A DNA stretch of 64,000 nt. Source: Dromaius novaehollandiae. Its lineage: Eukaryota > Chordata > Aves > Casuariiformes > Dromaiidae. A program made the translations under genes and the position numbers. Location of the stretch: the NCBI RefSeq assembly GCF_036370855.1, contig NC_088102.1:72363601-72427600 (forward strand), written 5' to 3'. The notes beneath the pieces are model-generated. The model was not told the DNA's origin. It saw only the letters and a list, made by a program, of their open reading frames with translations, and searched no databases. Below, in pieces: positions 44,851 through 57,280 of the stretch (its first letter is position 1; each line of letters starts with the position of its first letter).

Positions 44851-45240
44851 CAGGGCCTGGGATGTGGGGAGGGCCAGTCTTCACAGGAAAGACTGCAGCA
44901 AAGCAGCATTCAGGATCTCTGCCTTTTCTACATGCTTTGTCACCAGGGCCCCTGCCCCAGTCGGCAGCGGGCCCACAATTTCCATTCTCCTCCTCAATTA
45001 CCAGTGGATTTAAGGAAGCCCTGCTTGCTGTCCTTCACATCCTTCAACATATTAAACTCCAAAGGGACCTCGGCCTGGACATTCCAAGCCTCATCCTTGC
45101 CTGCTTGGACAACATCCCTCTATTCCTCCCACGTTTCCTGAGGCTGGCTCCACACAAGCCCTGTCTCGGTTTTTGGCAGTTCTCCTTAAGCATGGTGTCA
45201 AACAGATGTCCCCTGGCATTGGAGTGCTCTAAGCGTAGTT
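44851..45240 (-). mobile_element. CR1 LINE fragment, unit 4, right remnant (antisense)
   Basis: It picks up at CAGGGCCTGGGATG, a point already present in the left part near 43384, so about 270 bases of CR1 are present on both sides of the receptor fragment as a direct repeat. It runs to the usual 5' edge near GTAGTTCAGG. Confidence 0.75.
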
Positions 45241-46704
45241 CAGGAAACCACAAGTGTAAGTCAGAGACTTGCAGCCATGGGCTGGAGGTTTCCCTTGCTG
45301 TAAGGGAGGCCTGCAGCCAAAACACAAGATGGAGATGTCTCAGAGGAAGGCTATGGCCTGCCTTCCTGCCTGCCACCAAGCGTTGGCCCCATCCAAGACA
45401 GCAAGGCACGCGGTTTGTGTCCGTGATTGGAGGCATCACCCACAAGGGGTACAAAGCGGGCCTGGGAAGAAAGCTGAATGCACGTCTCTCAATACTAAAT
45501 ATCCCTCTCTGGCTTCCCAACTGCTGCACTTCCATCTCTATAATCAGCTCACAGCTTTGATACCTCCCGTGATTGTCCCACCAGTTAAACACAGAAGGTC
45601 TATGTGGTCAGTGCATATGCTGCATGAGCTTTCTATGCCACTCTTGTCTCTCTGCAAGGCCTGCTGGCATTTGTATGCAGCCCATACCGGAATGCTGAGG
45701 TCTGACAAGCCCCTGCCACTAGTCCACTTCCCGACAGCTTCTGTTGCTGTGACCTGCTACTCTTTCAACTAGGGAAGCAAGTGGCTATGCACTGAGGTTT
45801 GCAGCCAAGGTAGGATGTGTCCTGCGAGAGCCCTGACTCAGTTGCTGGTCTGCACCTCGTCCCTGGTGTCTGTACACAGTGGGAAAATCCCCACACTGGG
45901 GCACTGGAGCTGTCTGTTGTGCTGCAGCTGGGAAAAATGTCCCCACGTGGCAGCTGAGCTTGCCTGGGCAGAGAGGGATTCCCACCAGCTGTGATGCAAC
46001 TGTGGACAGGTGCTGGCCACCCTCATCCCTGCCCTGGCAGAAGACTCCAGGATGTTGGATGGAGGGTCCATTCTGAGGTGGAGCAAGGTGCTGGGAATTC
46101 CCCTGCCCTTGGGTGGGTGCTGCTGCCACAGCTTAGAGGAGGCCTGAGAGACCTGCAAGGCATTTCTGGGCTGAACTGCTTTGCTGGTACAGCCAGCCAC
46201 GAGCACAGGTCCCCTTGACTCCCCAGTCCACCTAGCTACCTACTGCAGATGCTGAAGCAGCCACCCTTCCAGACATTGTGCGGGAGGGAAACAAGGGGGC
46301 AGGGCTGGGGCTGTGCCTGATTCACCGGACCTGAAAAGGGCACAGACCAGAAGTGGCATCATCTCATGTTCCCACTGCAGTCAGTGGGGAGAAACAGGCC
46401 GTACGGGGAGAGGGGGGAACACAGGTGCAGGCTGGACTGAACCATCCCAGGCACTGTCTCCCTCTGCCCTCCCAGCTCTGTAGCAGCACCTGCACTAGCA
46501 GGGAGCAGGGCCTGATAGCTCAGCAGTGGCATTACAACCTCAGGCCAATACCACACAGGGTAAAGAAACCCTTTGTGTCAGGAAGGCCTTGAAGTGGCCA
46601 GAGCTTTCCAGATCCTTTTGCCTTGGGGTGACAATTAAGCGCATCGGCACAAGGCCGACAGCGTGGCACGACTGAAGCTGCCCTGCGCTCTGCCTTGTGT
46701 TCAC
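45241..46704. other. Spacer block B of unit 4, NACHT relic missing
   Basis: Past the CR1 edge the sequence jumps at about 45265-45350 from a point just before the expected NACHT piece into the later part of block B. The NLR NACHT fragment present in the other four spacers is deleted here. No gene recognised. Confidence 0.6.
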
Positions 46705-47285
46705 GGAAGCACAGAAGCACACAACGGCAGAGGTTGGAAGGGACCTCTGGAGATCATCGAGGCCAATGCCCCTGCCCATGAGGGTCATCTAAAGCCCATC
46801 GCCCAGGACCCTATCCAGACGCCTCTGCAATGCCTCCAAAGATGGAGACTCCACAGCCTCCCCAGGAAACCTGTTCCCGGGCTCTGTCACACTCACAGGA
46901 AAGAAGCTTTTCCTGCTGGGCAGACGGAACTTCCTGGGTTTCAGGTTGTGCCCGTTGCCTCTCATCCTATCGCTGGGCACCACTGAAAAGCTCTTGACAC
47001 CCTCCCTGCAGATATTTATGCCCACTGATAAAGATTCCCCCACAGGCTTCCCTTCTCCACCATGAACAGGCCCAGTTCTCCCAGCCTTTCCGCGTGTGAC
47101 GTGCTTCCATCCCTTAAGCATCGTAGGAGCCAAATGGGCCTTGACATTCCGAGCCCCATCCTTGCCTGCTTGGACAACATCCCTCCATTCCTCCCACATT
47201 TCCTGAGGCTGGCTCCACACCAGCCCTTCCTCAGCTTTTGGCAGTTCTCCTTAACCATGGTGTCAAACAGGTGTCACACAGCATT
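46705..47285 (-). mobile_element. CR1 LINE 3' fragment, unit 4 copy b (antisense)
   Basis: This is the counterpart of 4515-5100. Confidence 0.8.
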
Positions 47286-47372
47286 GGAGTGCTGTTAGAG
47301 TAGTCCTATTGATGAGGAGCTCCTAAGAAATCGAGCTCCATTTCAAGCTGACTGTGCTTCCTCTTGCTTCAG

Positions 47373-47430
47373 AGTACAAACAGAAATACAGAGCACACAT
47401 GATAAGAGAGTTCTTGCAGGCAAGCTTGAT
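47373..47430 (+). pseudogene. FISNA-like NLR fragment, unit 4
   Basis: It reads YKQKYRAHMIREFLQ after an acceptor-like TTCAG. This copy matches the NLRP3-type pattern best. It is present even though the NACHT relic of this unit is gone. Confidence 0.42.
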
Positions 47431-48665
47431 TCTCATGCACTACTGGACCCTCCTCTCCTGCCTGAGCCCTTTCCCTAAGCACAGCAACCAGGGAGACCTT
47501 GTTGGCAAAGCTCCTCCTCCCTTCCTCCTCCTCTATGTGCCCTTTTTCACTGGAGCTCAGGCCAGCTTAGCCGGGCCACCCTCCTGAGGAATCAGCTCAT
47601 CTCCTGAGCCTCGCAACAGAGGCTTGTGCTTGCTGGAGGCTCTCCTTCATTCCCTGCTGGCTGCCCTACACTCAGGTAGGTGCTGGGGAGGTTAAATGTG
47701 ATGATCACAAAGGCAAAGCCCTGCCAGTGATGCCACCCACACAGAGCGATATTAAGCTGGGGGAGGTCTCCACTCCTACCCAAAATGTCCCCTTGACTAG
47801 CAGGCTCAAGGGAACCAACACCAGTCTCCCATATCCCTCAGATTTGTCTGAAGAGGCCCTCAGTCACTCTGGATTTGCTCCAGGTCTCTGTGGCAGTGGC
47901 ACTGCAAACAGATACTGATACACAGAAGCCTAGCGTTATCATACTCTGAAATGCAGCTGGCTGAGCAGAAACAGAAGCAGGTGCTGAGATGCTGGCTGTT
48001 CAGCAGGCCCAGCAGATGCATGTGCTCTGACACAGAGCAGCACTCGGGCTGCCACAGCTGCTTCCCCTTGGGAGCTGGTGTGCAGTGGGGGAACCAACTC
48101 CTTCCTTCCCCGTCACTGCATGGGGCAAGCGTGGCTGCCATGGGGACTGTGGGGCTGAGGGGCACAGGCCTGCAGGCAGCTGGGCAGCACCTCCATCCGC
48201 CTGCAAGCTGCTGTGAGGGGTCCAGGCCCCCCTGCCAATGTGCCATGGAGCCTGGGGCTGGGCTTGACTTGGTGCCGCCCTGGAGCTATCTAGCCCAGAG
48301 CCAGCCCCAGTGCCTGCCCCATGTGGAGGGCTGCAGTGAGGAGGGACCAGTGAGCAAGGAGCCTGCAGCAGATGCTGCCCGCAGCACAGGACAGTCCTTG
48401 TTGGGGCAGGGCTCTTGCAACGCTCCCTGGCACAGTGTGACACACCCAGACCCATGTGGGATCAGGCATAGGAAGGGCCCACACACCCTGCACCCACTGC
48501 AGCACCCAGGTGGGGAGTCCTGCTCAGATCATCATCAGGCTCCCCACGGGGACAGCCAGGCAGGCACCCACCCACTGGTGGGGTGCGTGTGATGGCAGAA
48601 GTGGAGCCGAGACGCATATATGGGCATGCACAGGGATGGAGAAGGTTATTGGAGGCTGGGGCTCT
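47431..48665. other. Spacer block C of unit 4
   Basis: This is the upstream flank of gene 4. It lacks a short stretch near 48350 that the other units keep. No gene recognised. Confidence 0.5.
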
Positions 48666-48675
48666 GTCAGATGGG

Positions 48676-48764
48676 AGATAACCCTCCTGATAACGTCTCA
48701 AAAGGTGCCTAACGCTGTTGATTGGCTGCCCTGGCAGCGGGGCCTGCGCTTCTGCCTATATATT
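48676..48764 (+). promoter_or_regulatory. Promoter of WC1-like gene 4
   Basis: AGATAA is at 48676-48681, TGATAA at 48688-48693, ATTGG at 48721-48725 and TATATATT at 48757-48764. Confidence 0.65.
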
Positions 48765-48847
48765 GCCCTCCCCATAGCGGGGGCCTCTGGTGGCCCAGGA
48801 GGCAAGCAGGAGCTGGAGGCTGCACCATGGGGCAGGAGGTGTTTGGG

Positions 48848-51800
48848 ATGGCCACCATCAGCCAGCTCCTTGCCAGCGCACTGGGACTGCTGCTGTGCGT
48901 GCAGCTCTGCAGGGGTGAGTGCCTGCGGGCTCCCCGGGACTGGAGCTGCCTGCCTTCATGTCGAGAGTGGGAGGCAGCCCTGGGGATGGGGAAGACACGA
49001 TGGGGCTGGGGTGGCCCCCATGGGCCTGTGTGTGACCTGCTGGGCAGGCTTCCCAAGGACACCAGTGGAGACATCCCACCTGGACAGCTCTCGGGCACTC
49101 GCGGTGCCTGGGGTGTGCTGGGGACAGGGTTTTTGCAGTGGGGCCAAACACTGAGCACATGTGGCAGTATGCATGCCCCACAGTTTTCCCCTTGCGTCAG
49201 GTGCTGGACATTCAGGGGCTGGATATGGCCCTGCCTTTCTTCACAGCTCGCATCCTGCAGTGCCCCCAGGGCTTTTCCACATACACGGCCATATGCCAGG
49301 GCCCAAGAGCCAGCCCCACAGTGGGGAGTGGAGGCCATCAGGGCAGGGAACAGCTGTGGGACATAGCCCCCTGGGCCAACCTGGCAGGGCAGGCTGCACC
49401 AGGCACCCGTGGCATCATGCGGGGGCTCCACATCCTCCTTTGTGGTCCCACATGGGCACCCACAGGCACCGGGGAGCTGAGACTGGTTGATGGAGGCAGC
49501 CGCTGCGCTGGCCGGGTGGAGGTGAAGCACGAGGGCCAGTGGGGCACCGTGTGCAGCTATGACTTCATCTGGGATGTCCGCGGGGCCTCCGTGGTCTGCA
49601 GGCAGCTGGGATGTGGCACCGTGGCCAGGACTTCCCCATACACCCCATTTGGGGCAGGGGCTGGCCGGATTTGGCTGCAACCCTTCTTCTGCCGTGGCAC
49701 CGAGACAGCGCTCCACCACTGCTCCCACTATGGCTGGGGCCAGCACTACTGCGGACATGACTGGGACGTGGGGGTGACATGCTCAGGTGAGGGATTAGGT
49801 GACTGTGCTGGGGGGCAGCCCTTTGGCTGCGCGCGGTTGGGAGCCATTATGGCCATGCCCAGGGCCTCCCCACCAGGGACTCCCCGGGTGTGGGAGTGGC
49901 GCTGGAGGGCAGCACTCTCATGCCCTGAGGGCACCTCTAATGCAGATGCTGTGGAGCTGAGGCTGGTGAATGGAGGTGGTCCCTGTGCCGGCAGAGTGGA
50001 GGTGAAGCTGCGGGGCCAGTGGGGGACGGTGGCAGATAATGAATGGGACATGGAAGATGCCGAGGTGGTGTGTCAGCAGCTGGGCTGTGGCTCAGCCAAA
50101 AGCGCCCATGCCTGGAGCCGCTTTGGGAAAGGGTCTGGACCAATTCATCTGGCTGTCGTTGACTGTCGCGGGGATGAGTCCGCCCTCTGGGAATGTACTA
50201 TCAAGGGATGGGAGCTGTACAATGGAAGCCATAGCTGGGATGTTGGCGTGGTCTGCCAAGGTAAGAGCTGTGGTGGTCACAGCCCAGGCTGTCTCGCCCC
50301 CGGGGGCCACCTGTGCCAGCACCAAAGCTCTGGTGGCAGCCCCTCCACAACCCCCCAACATGTCCCAGGGACCTCCAGGCGACCCCACACTCTCTTCCCC
50401 GGCAGGGTTTGTGCAGCTGGTCGGTGGGGACAGCGCCTGCTCGGGTCGTGTGGAGGTCAGGCAGGGCCGAGGCTGGGCAACCCTCTGCAAGGCCCACGTG
50501 GACCTCAACGCTGCCCATGTCATCTGCAAGGAGCTGGGCTGTGGAGCCGCTCTGGCCATCACTGGGGCAGCACACTTTGGGGCAGGAGCTGGGCCCATCT
50601 GGGACGGGGGATTTGAGTGTGCAGGCAACGAATCCCTCCTGTCTGCCTGCACCCGCAGGCTGCCCCACGGCCAGGGCTGCACGCACACCAGTGACGCCGG
50701 CATCATCTGCTCCCGTAAGAGAGCAGGGCACGGGGCAGAGGCTGCAGCGGGGGGCATGGGGAGACGGGCAGCGGGGACAGGGGTGCCCAGGGCAGGGACG
50801 GGGCAGGGAGGCTGTGGGCTGGCTTGTGGCAGCCCCCAGGGCATGGAGAGGCAGAGGGCTGCCATGCCTGTGTGCCCCCACCATTGTAGCTGCACAGGGC
50901 CATCGTCTGCAGCACCCTTTCTCCCTCCCAGCCTACACAGGCTTCAGGCTGGTGAACGGCAGCACGGTGTGCGCAGGGCGGGTGGAGCTGGAGGCACGCG
51001 GCACCTGGGGCTCCCTCTGCGATGCCGGCTGGGACATGCCCGATGCCCAGGTGCTCTGCCACCACCTCGGCTGCGGCTTTGCTGCCTCCGTGCCTCGCAG
51101 AGGGTATTTTGGGACAGGGAGCGGCCCGCTGTGGCAGGACACATTTCACTGCAGCGGGACCGAGTCCCACCTGGGAGAGTGCCCTGCCATGGCGCTGGGG
51201 ACCCCCGCCTGCTCACTGGGCCACGCTGCCGCAGTCAATTGCTCAGGTGCGTGTGGGGCAGGTGGCGTCAGACAGGAGGGCCTGCTGTGGGGAGGGGACC
51301 CAGCACCCCAAATGGAGGGGTGCCCCTCCTTCTCACTGCCAGCAGGAGCTGTGGGGCACAGGGCCCATGTGGGGAAGCAGGGCCATGTCAGGGCAGGAGG
51401 AGGGCTGAGCCCACACACAGGGCAGCAGGCACATGGGCAGGAGGAGGGCAGTGGGGCCGTGCTGTCCCCCGGCAAGCTGTGGGGCTCCTTGGCACCCCAC
51501 GGTCCCCACAGTGCCTCAGGACATCTCCCCTCTGTGTGGGGACAGGTGGCACTGAACCCCTGCGGCTGGTGGATGGGGAGAGCCGCTGTGACGGGCACCT
51601 GGAGGTGGCCCTGGGTGGGGCCTGGGGCCGAGTCCTGCCACAGCAGTGGGATGACAGCGGTGCCAGCGTGGTGTGCCGGCAGCTCCGGTGCGGCACGGTG
51701 CAGAAGGCCTACACCGCCCCAGTGCTGCAGCCAGGCTCGAGTCCCCTGGGGCTGAGCGGGCTCCAGTGTGCAGGCACGGAGACCCACCTGGCCCAGTGCA

Positions 51801-54800
51801 ATGCCACGCTGCCCAGCGCCGTGCCATCGGGCCACACCGAGGAGGCGGTGGTTGTGTGCTCAGGTGAGTGTGCTGGGAAGGGCCCCGGGGTGTCACAGGG
51901 GCCTGAGTGGCTGCCCCATCCCGGGCTGTCTCTGGCTGCAGGGAGCCGGCGGGTGCGGCTGGCGAGCGGCCCTGGGCGCTGTGCTGGGAGAGTGGAGGTC
52001 TACGTGCAGGGGGCCTGGATCCATGTCTGTGAGGACGCCTGGGACCTCTGGGACGCCGCCGTCGTCTGCCGCCAGCTGGGCTGCGGCAAGGCCCTGGCAG
52101 TGCCCGGCTCAGCCCGCTACGGCCGGGGCTCGGGGCCAGTGTGGCTGGGCGCCGGTGGGTGCTCCGGGACCGAGGCGACACTCTGGGACTGCCCGGCCCT
52201 GGCCCCAGCCCCAGGGCAGCGTGGTTGCAAGCAGGGTGCTGGCGCAGCAGCCGTTTGCTCAGGTCAGTGGCATCCTCCACTGGGGCCAGACGTAGCAGGG
52301 CTATGGGACTGGCCGTGGTGCCAGCCCTCCCCACCGGCCTCCCTGACCAGCTCCCCACACCCTGGGCACTCCCGGGGAGCGAGATGGTGCCTTTGCCCCA
52401 CTGCCCCAGCGTGTCCGCTGCTTGGGGTGCTTCTCTTAGTGCCTCGGGGAGGTGGGCGGCGTGGTCATAAGAGTGGGGGTGTCTGCCCAGCCCTGGCTCA
52501 GCTGTGCCCCGCCCCACTCATGCTATCCCCTTGCAGAGCTCACAGTCCTGCGGCTGGCGGGTAGCAGTGGCTGCACTGGGCGCCTGGAGGTCTTCTACAA
52601 TGGGACGTGGGGCAGCGTGTGCGCCAATGGCACCAGCCCCGCCACAGCCGCCGTGGTGTGCCAGCAGCTGGGCTGCGGGGCCACGGGCCGACTGGCATCT
52701 GCCCCAGCAACCACACAGGGCTCAGGCCCTGCGTGGCTGGCCTGGGTGCAGTGCGAGCTGGGGACCGACTCCCTCTGGCACTGCCCCTCGGCACCCTGGC
52801 AGCTGCAGCCCTGCGACTCCCCTGGGGACACCCACATCACATGTGACGGGGACCCTGGTGGCACCAGAGTGACTCCCACGCCAGCCAGGGCAACTGGATG
52901 CCCAGACGGCACAGCTTGCACAGGCAGCTTTGCCAGCGCAGTGGCCCCAGGGACCCTCCAGCTCGGGCTGGCGCAGCCCAGTGGAGGGGGAGCAGCTCTG
53001 GCAAGGAGACCCCAGCTGCCCGGGCACTGCCACCCCTCGGCTTCATGCAGGGGTTGGCCCTTTGGCCCAGGGGTGCCCTCCTTGGCCTCGCTGTCCCGCC
53101 AGCCACTCCCCTGCATCCCCCTATGCATCCACAGTGACGCAGGATGGGACAGGGTCCCCAGCCTCCCTCCAGCTCTGCCGTGTTTTGGTGTCCTCACAGG
53201 TGCTCACAGGAGCCCCACAGCAGGTGCTGGGGCCATGGCAGTGCCCACCATCCTCTGCATTGTCCTGGGCACTCTGCTCTGCCTGGCCCTGGGGGCCCTC
53301 GCTGTGCAGGCATGGCGCGCCATGGCTCGGCACAGAGGTGGGTCGCACTGGGGTTCTCCGGGGCTGAATCTACCAGGATGAGGCGCCAGGGCAGAGCCAG
53401 TCTGCCCGGCCATGGGGCGGCCCGGCTGCACAGCCTGGGGGCAGGTGCAGTGTTGGAGGCCAGGAGGCCAGTGCCGAGCAGGGGCAGGACGCGGCGCAGC
53501 ATGGGGGCCAGGCAGGTGCACCAGAGCCACTCAGCGGATGGGGCACAGCAGTGGAGCTGGGCCACAGGGTTGTCGGGGGCACAGCTGGTGACCCCCACCA
53601 TCCCATGTGCTGTGCCCATGGCCTGGGGTTATGGCTGCCCTTGCTTTCCAGGCCCTGGCAGAACTGGGGACACAATCTCTGAAGCTGTCTATGAGGAGCT
53701 CGACTATACTCTGACGCCGGATTACCAGGAGGTGCCCAGTGGCTCAGGTGCGTACACCCTGACTCCCGTGCTTGGGCCAGCCCAGGCCGGCGCCTCTTCC
53801 CGGGGAAGGAGGTCTCTGCGCTGAGGCCCCCACGCACCCACTGCAGCAGCTGTGCTGGGAGCCCAGCCATGTGCTGGCCACGGGGAGCTGGAGTGCAGGT
53901 CTGTATCCTGGCCCCTCACAGTCCCCGCTGTGTGGTGAGGCTGTCCTGCCCAGGGTGCTGGCCAGGCCGTGGGACTGGGCAGCCTCTCCTAACGCCCCAT
54001 CCTCCAGGCTCTCCATCAGAAGGCTCAGCAGCAAAGCTGCCGTATTACACCAGTGACAGCGTGGAGGTCAGCAGCCCCGCGACAGCAGCAGGTACGGGGC
54101 TGGAGTGCAGGGCCGTGCTGCAGCGTGCCGAGAGGTGCAGCCGTCATGCCGCAGCCAGTGCCAGCAGGGGCCTCACATGGTGCCTGTGCAGCATGGCCAC
54201 GTGGCCCTTGGTTATTTTCTGGGCCGACACTCATGGCTAGGAACGAGCCTCTGGGCTGCTGGCTCCATTCGAGAGCTGGCAGCCCCATGCAGCAGGCCCA
54301 GCCCCCATGTCGGCACCCGCAGCTCCATGGCCAGTGGGGGCTGGCAGAACGCAACCCCTGCCCTGGCCTTCATTTCACTGTCCCGTCTGTCGCAGACACC
54401 CCTGCCCTGCCCAGGCATGGCCCCCCGGATGGGTATGACGATGCCGCGGCCGTGCTGCACCCGGGAGAGGCCGCTTCTCCAGGGTTGAGTGACGGAGATG
54501 TCTCCGAGGTCACGGTGCTGGAAGGTAAGAGGCACCACAGCCCATAGAGCAGCACTGCCATTCCCAGCGCTGTGCCATCCCGCCGGGAGAGGTGGCTCCC
54601 CGTGCTCTATTGCGGCGGTGGGTGGTGCCTGGGCATGGCGGGGACCACTGGCCTGGACCTGGCAGCCGGGGGATGAAATGCCCCCTAGAGGCACCGGCCA
54701 TGCTGTCCGCAGCGGGGAGCCGGCCCTCGCTGAGCCACCTGGAGCTGCCAGGAGCCACGACAGATGCACCAGCTTCAGCGCCCCGAGACATGGGCTACGA

Positions 54801-54837
54801 CGATGTTGGTGTCAGTGGCCCCAGGACATCACTGTAA
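48848..54837 (+). CDS. WC1-like: WC1-like scavenger receptor gene 4, complete mosaic gene (974 aa)
   Basis: Exons: 48848-48914, 49466-49786, 49946-50260, 50406-50714, 50932-51246, 51546-51863, 51942-52262, 52537-52923, 53200-53337, 53652-53747, 54008-54091, 54396-54524 and 54713-54837. The sum of 2925 nt is divisible by three. An in-frame ATG at 48827 would add MGQEVFG. The exon 8 donor is GC (ACAG|GCAGCT) where the other genes have GT. Intron 8 is 276 nt with no in-frame stop, so reading through it would still reach the transmembrane segment. Exons and introns up to intron 4 follow gene 3, and from exon 5 they follow gene 1, apart from a gene 3-like patch around exon 10 (TPDYQEV). The stop is TAA, unlike TGA elsewhere. 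Tail motifs YEEL, YQEV, YDDA and YDDV are intact. Confidence 0.87.
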
Positions 54838-55075
54838 GCATGGCGGGGCCGCGCTGTGGCAGTCCCTGAGGACACACACGGTGCCATGGGGCTCTGCCCC
54901 CATGAGCCACAGGCCAACCACAGCAGGCATCGTCTGTCTCACTAACGGCCCACTTGGGCCGGCCAGGGACTATGGGCACCATGGAGATGTGTCTCCAACA
55001 TCCCACCTGCGCAGCCCTCCAGGCGCTGCCTGAATTTGTGCTTCCACTGTGCATTTCTCTCTCTTCTATTAAAAA

Positions 55076-55081
55076 AATAAA
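55076..55081 (+). terminator. AATAAA polyadenylation signal of gene 4
   Basis: The signal lies 239 bases after the stop, in the same context as gene 1. Confidence 0.7.
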
Positions 55082-55589
55082 AAAATGTTTGCAGCCTCGG
55101 CCCCAAGGTGAGGCCTTTGGGCACATTGCTGTATCCCGGGGGTGGCTGGGGTGGACAAGGAGCATGTCCTGCTCAGAGTGAGCTCTGTTGCATGGAGCCA
55201 GTAACTCTCCTGCCGGCCTCACATGGCTCCAGTTAATCGCTGTTGCTGCTAGGGGGCTTCCGCCCGCACTGTCCTAAGCCGAGATGCCTCCCTACATGGC
55301 ACCCTGGCTGCTGTGGCCCTCACCCGCCCCAGAGCAGCTCTGCACCAGGTTGACATTTGCCATTGCTGGTGGTGCACACTGCCCACGTCAGAGACTGCCA
55401 GGGAGCAAGCGCTGCTCTGCGGAAAGAGCCAAGCATTGGCAGTGCTGCCCAATGCAGCACTGGTGGAGCAGCTGATAGGGTTCCTCTCCTCGCTGGAGGT
55501 TTCCCTTGCTGTAAGGCAGGCCTGCAGCCCAAACACAAGGGCAGGACAATAGTGTGACAAGTGGAGATGTCTTGGAGGGAGGTTATGAC
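55082..55589. other. Spacer block A of unit 5
   Basis: This is the counterpart of 484-1069 with the same right-end deletion as unit 3. No gene recognised. Confidence 0.55.
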
Positions 55590-56870
55590 ACATATTCCTG
55601 TCCCTTCAGCATCTTAGGAGCCCTTTGCTGCACTCACTCCAGGAGCTCCATGTCTCTCTCGTCTTGGGGAGTCCAGAACCACACACAGCACTCCAGACGA
55701 CGCCTCCCCAGGGCTCAGTAGAGGCAAAGGATCACCTCCCTCCACCTGCTGACAACACTCTGCCTAATGCAGCCCAGCATACCCTTGGCCTTCTTGGCCA
55801 CAAGGGCACGGTGCTGGCTCACGGTCAGCTTGTTCTCCACCAGGCCTCCCAGGTCCTTCTCTGCACGGCTGCTTTCCAGCAGGTCAGCCACCACCCTCTA
55901 CTGCTGCAGCGGGTATTCCTCCCCAGGGGCAGGCCTCTGCACTTCCCTTGATTCAACTTCATGAGGTTCCCCTCTGCCCATCTCCCCAGACTGTCGAGCT
56001 CCCTCGGAAGGGCAGCACAGCACTCTGGGCTATCAGCCACTCCTCCTGGTTTTCGATCATCAGCACACTTGCTGTGGGTGCACTCTGTCCCCTCATCCAC
56101 GTCACTGAGGAAGAAGATGAACAATACTGGACCCAGCAGCGACCCCTGGCAGACACCGCTAGCTACAGGCCTCCAACGAGACTTTGTGCTGCTCATCACA
56201 ACCCTCTGAGCTCTGCCAGACAGCCAGTTTTCAAGCCACCTCACTGTCTGCCCATCTAACCCACACTTCCTCAGCTTGCCTGTGAGGATGTGATGGGAGA
56301 CAGTGTCCAAAGCCTTGCTCAAGTCAAGGGAGACAACTTGCCCTGCTCTCCCCTCATCTACCCAGCCAGGCGTCCCATCCTAGAAGGCTCTCACGTTGGT
56401 TAAGCATGATTTCCCCCTTTGGGAATCCACACTTGCTACTCTGGATCTGGAAAAGTCAGCCTCTCTTGAGGCTTTCTCCCTGCTCTCCAGGGCCTGGGAT
56501 ATGCGGAGGGCCCGTCTTTGCAGGAAAGACTGCAGCAAAGCAGCATTTAGGATCTCTGCCTTTCCAACATGCTTTGTCACCAGGGCCCTTTCCCCGGTCA
56601 GCAGTGAGCCCACAACTTCCCTTCTCCTCCTTTGGTTATTGATGGATTTAAAGAAGCCCTGCTTGCTTCACATCCCTCAACACATTAAACTCCAAAGGGG
56701 CCGGGGTCTCGGCCTGGACCTTTTGAGCCACATCCTTCCTACTCGGACAACATCCCTCTATTCCTCCCATGTTTCCTGAGGCTGGCTCCACACAAGCCCT
56801 GCCTCAGCTTTTGGCAGTTCTCCTTAAGCATGGTGTCAAACAGATGTCCCCTGGCATTGTAGTACTCTAA
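55590..56870 (-). mobile_element. CR1 LINE fragment, unit 5 copy a (antisense)
   Basis: The minus strand from 56322 to 55825 gives the longest uninterrupted reverse-transcriptase remnant in the window (165 codons), with TVSHHILTGKLRKCGLDGQ, SLLGPVLFIFFLSDVDEGTE and HSKCADD. The right part lacks the 15680-16020 equivalent, as in unit 1. Confidence 0.85.
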
Positions 56871-56947
56871 GAGTAGTTCAGGAAACCACAAGTGTAAGCC
56901 ACACACATGCAGCCACAGGCAACAAGCAAGCCAACGCTGCTGTTACT

Positions 56948-57280
56948 ATGGCACGGCTGTTTCAACCTCATGAAGAAGGACAAGCGCCACACACCACTGT
57001 GCTGCTGGGAGCTATGGAGATGGGAAAGACAATGACAAGGAGGAAGATCACCGTGGAGTGGGCAGGAGCAGTCCTTTATACACAGTTTGACTATGTTTTC
57101 TACCTCAGCTGGAAAGAAATCAGCCCCACTACAGCAGGGAGTGCAGCACACTTGATTTCCAAGCTCTGTCATTGCCCCTACTTGGACTCTTCCATCTGGG
57201 CTGGACCAGGAGTGCCTCTGCATGGAGCCAGCACTTGCACTTGCTTCCCTGGCCTTCACGGTCTGGGTGGTATTTTTTGA
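56948..57280 (+). pseudogene. NLRP-type NACHT domain fragment, unit 5
   Basis: This 110-codon open frame starts MARLFQPHEEGQAPHTTVLL and has P-loop GAMEMGKT, then KITVEWAGAVLYTQFDYVFY. It stops soon after the NACHT start, and no later NLR motifs follow. Confidence 0.7.

Noticed and set aside
45300-45775. Open frame ending in VHFPTASVAVTCYSFN repeated in units 2, 3 and 4
   Set aside because: The end is conserved because the units are recent duplicates. Upstream parts differ in frame and length and no domain is recognisable.
50039-52564. Long + strand open frame of 841 codons in gene 4
   Set aside because: It is a read-through of exons and introns in a GC-rich region. The exon-by-exon structure explains the region better.
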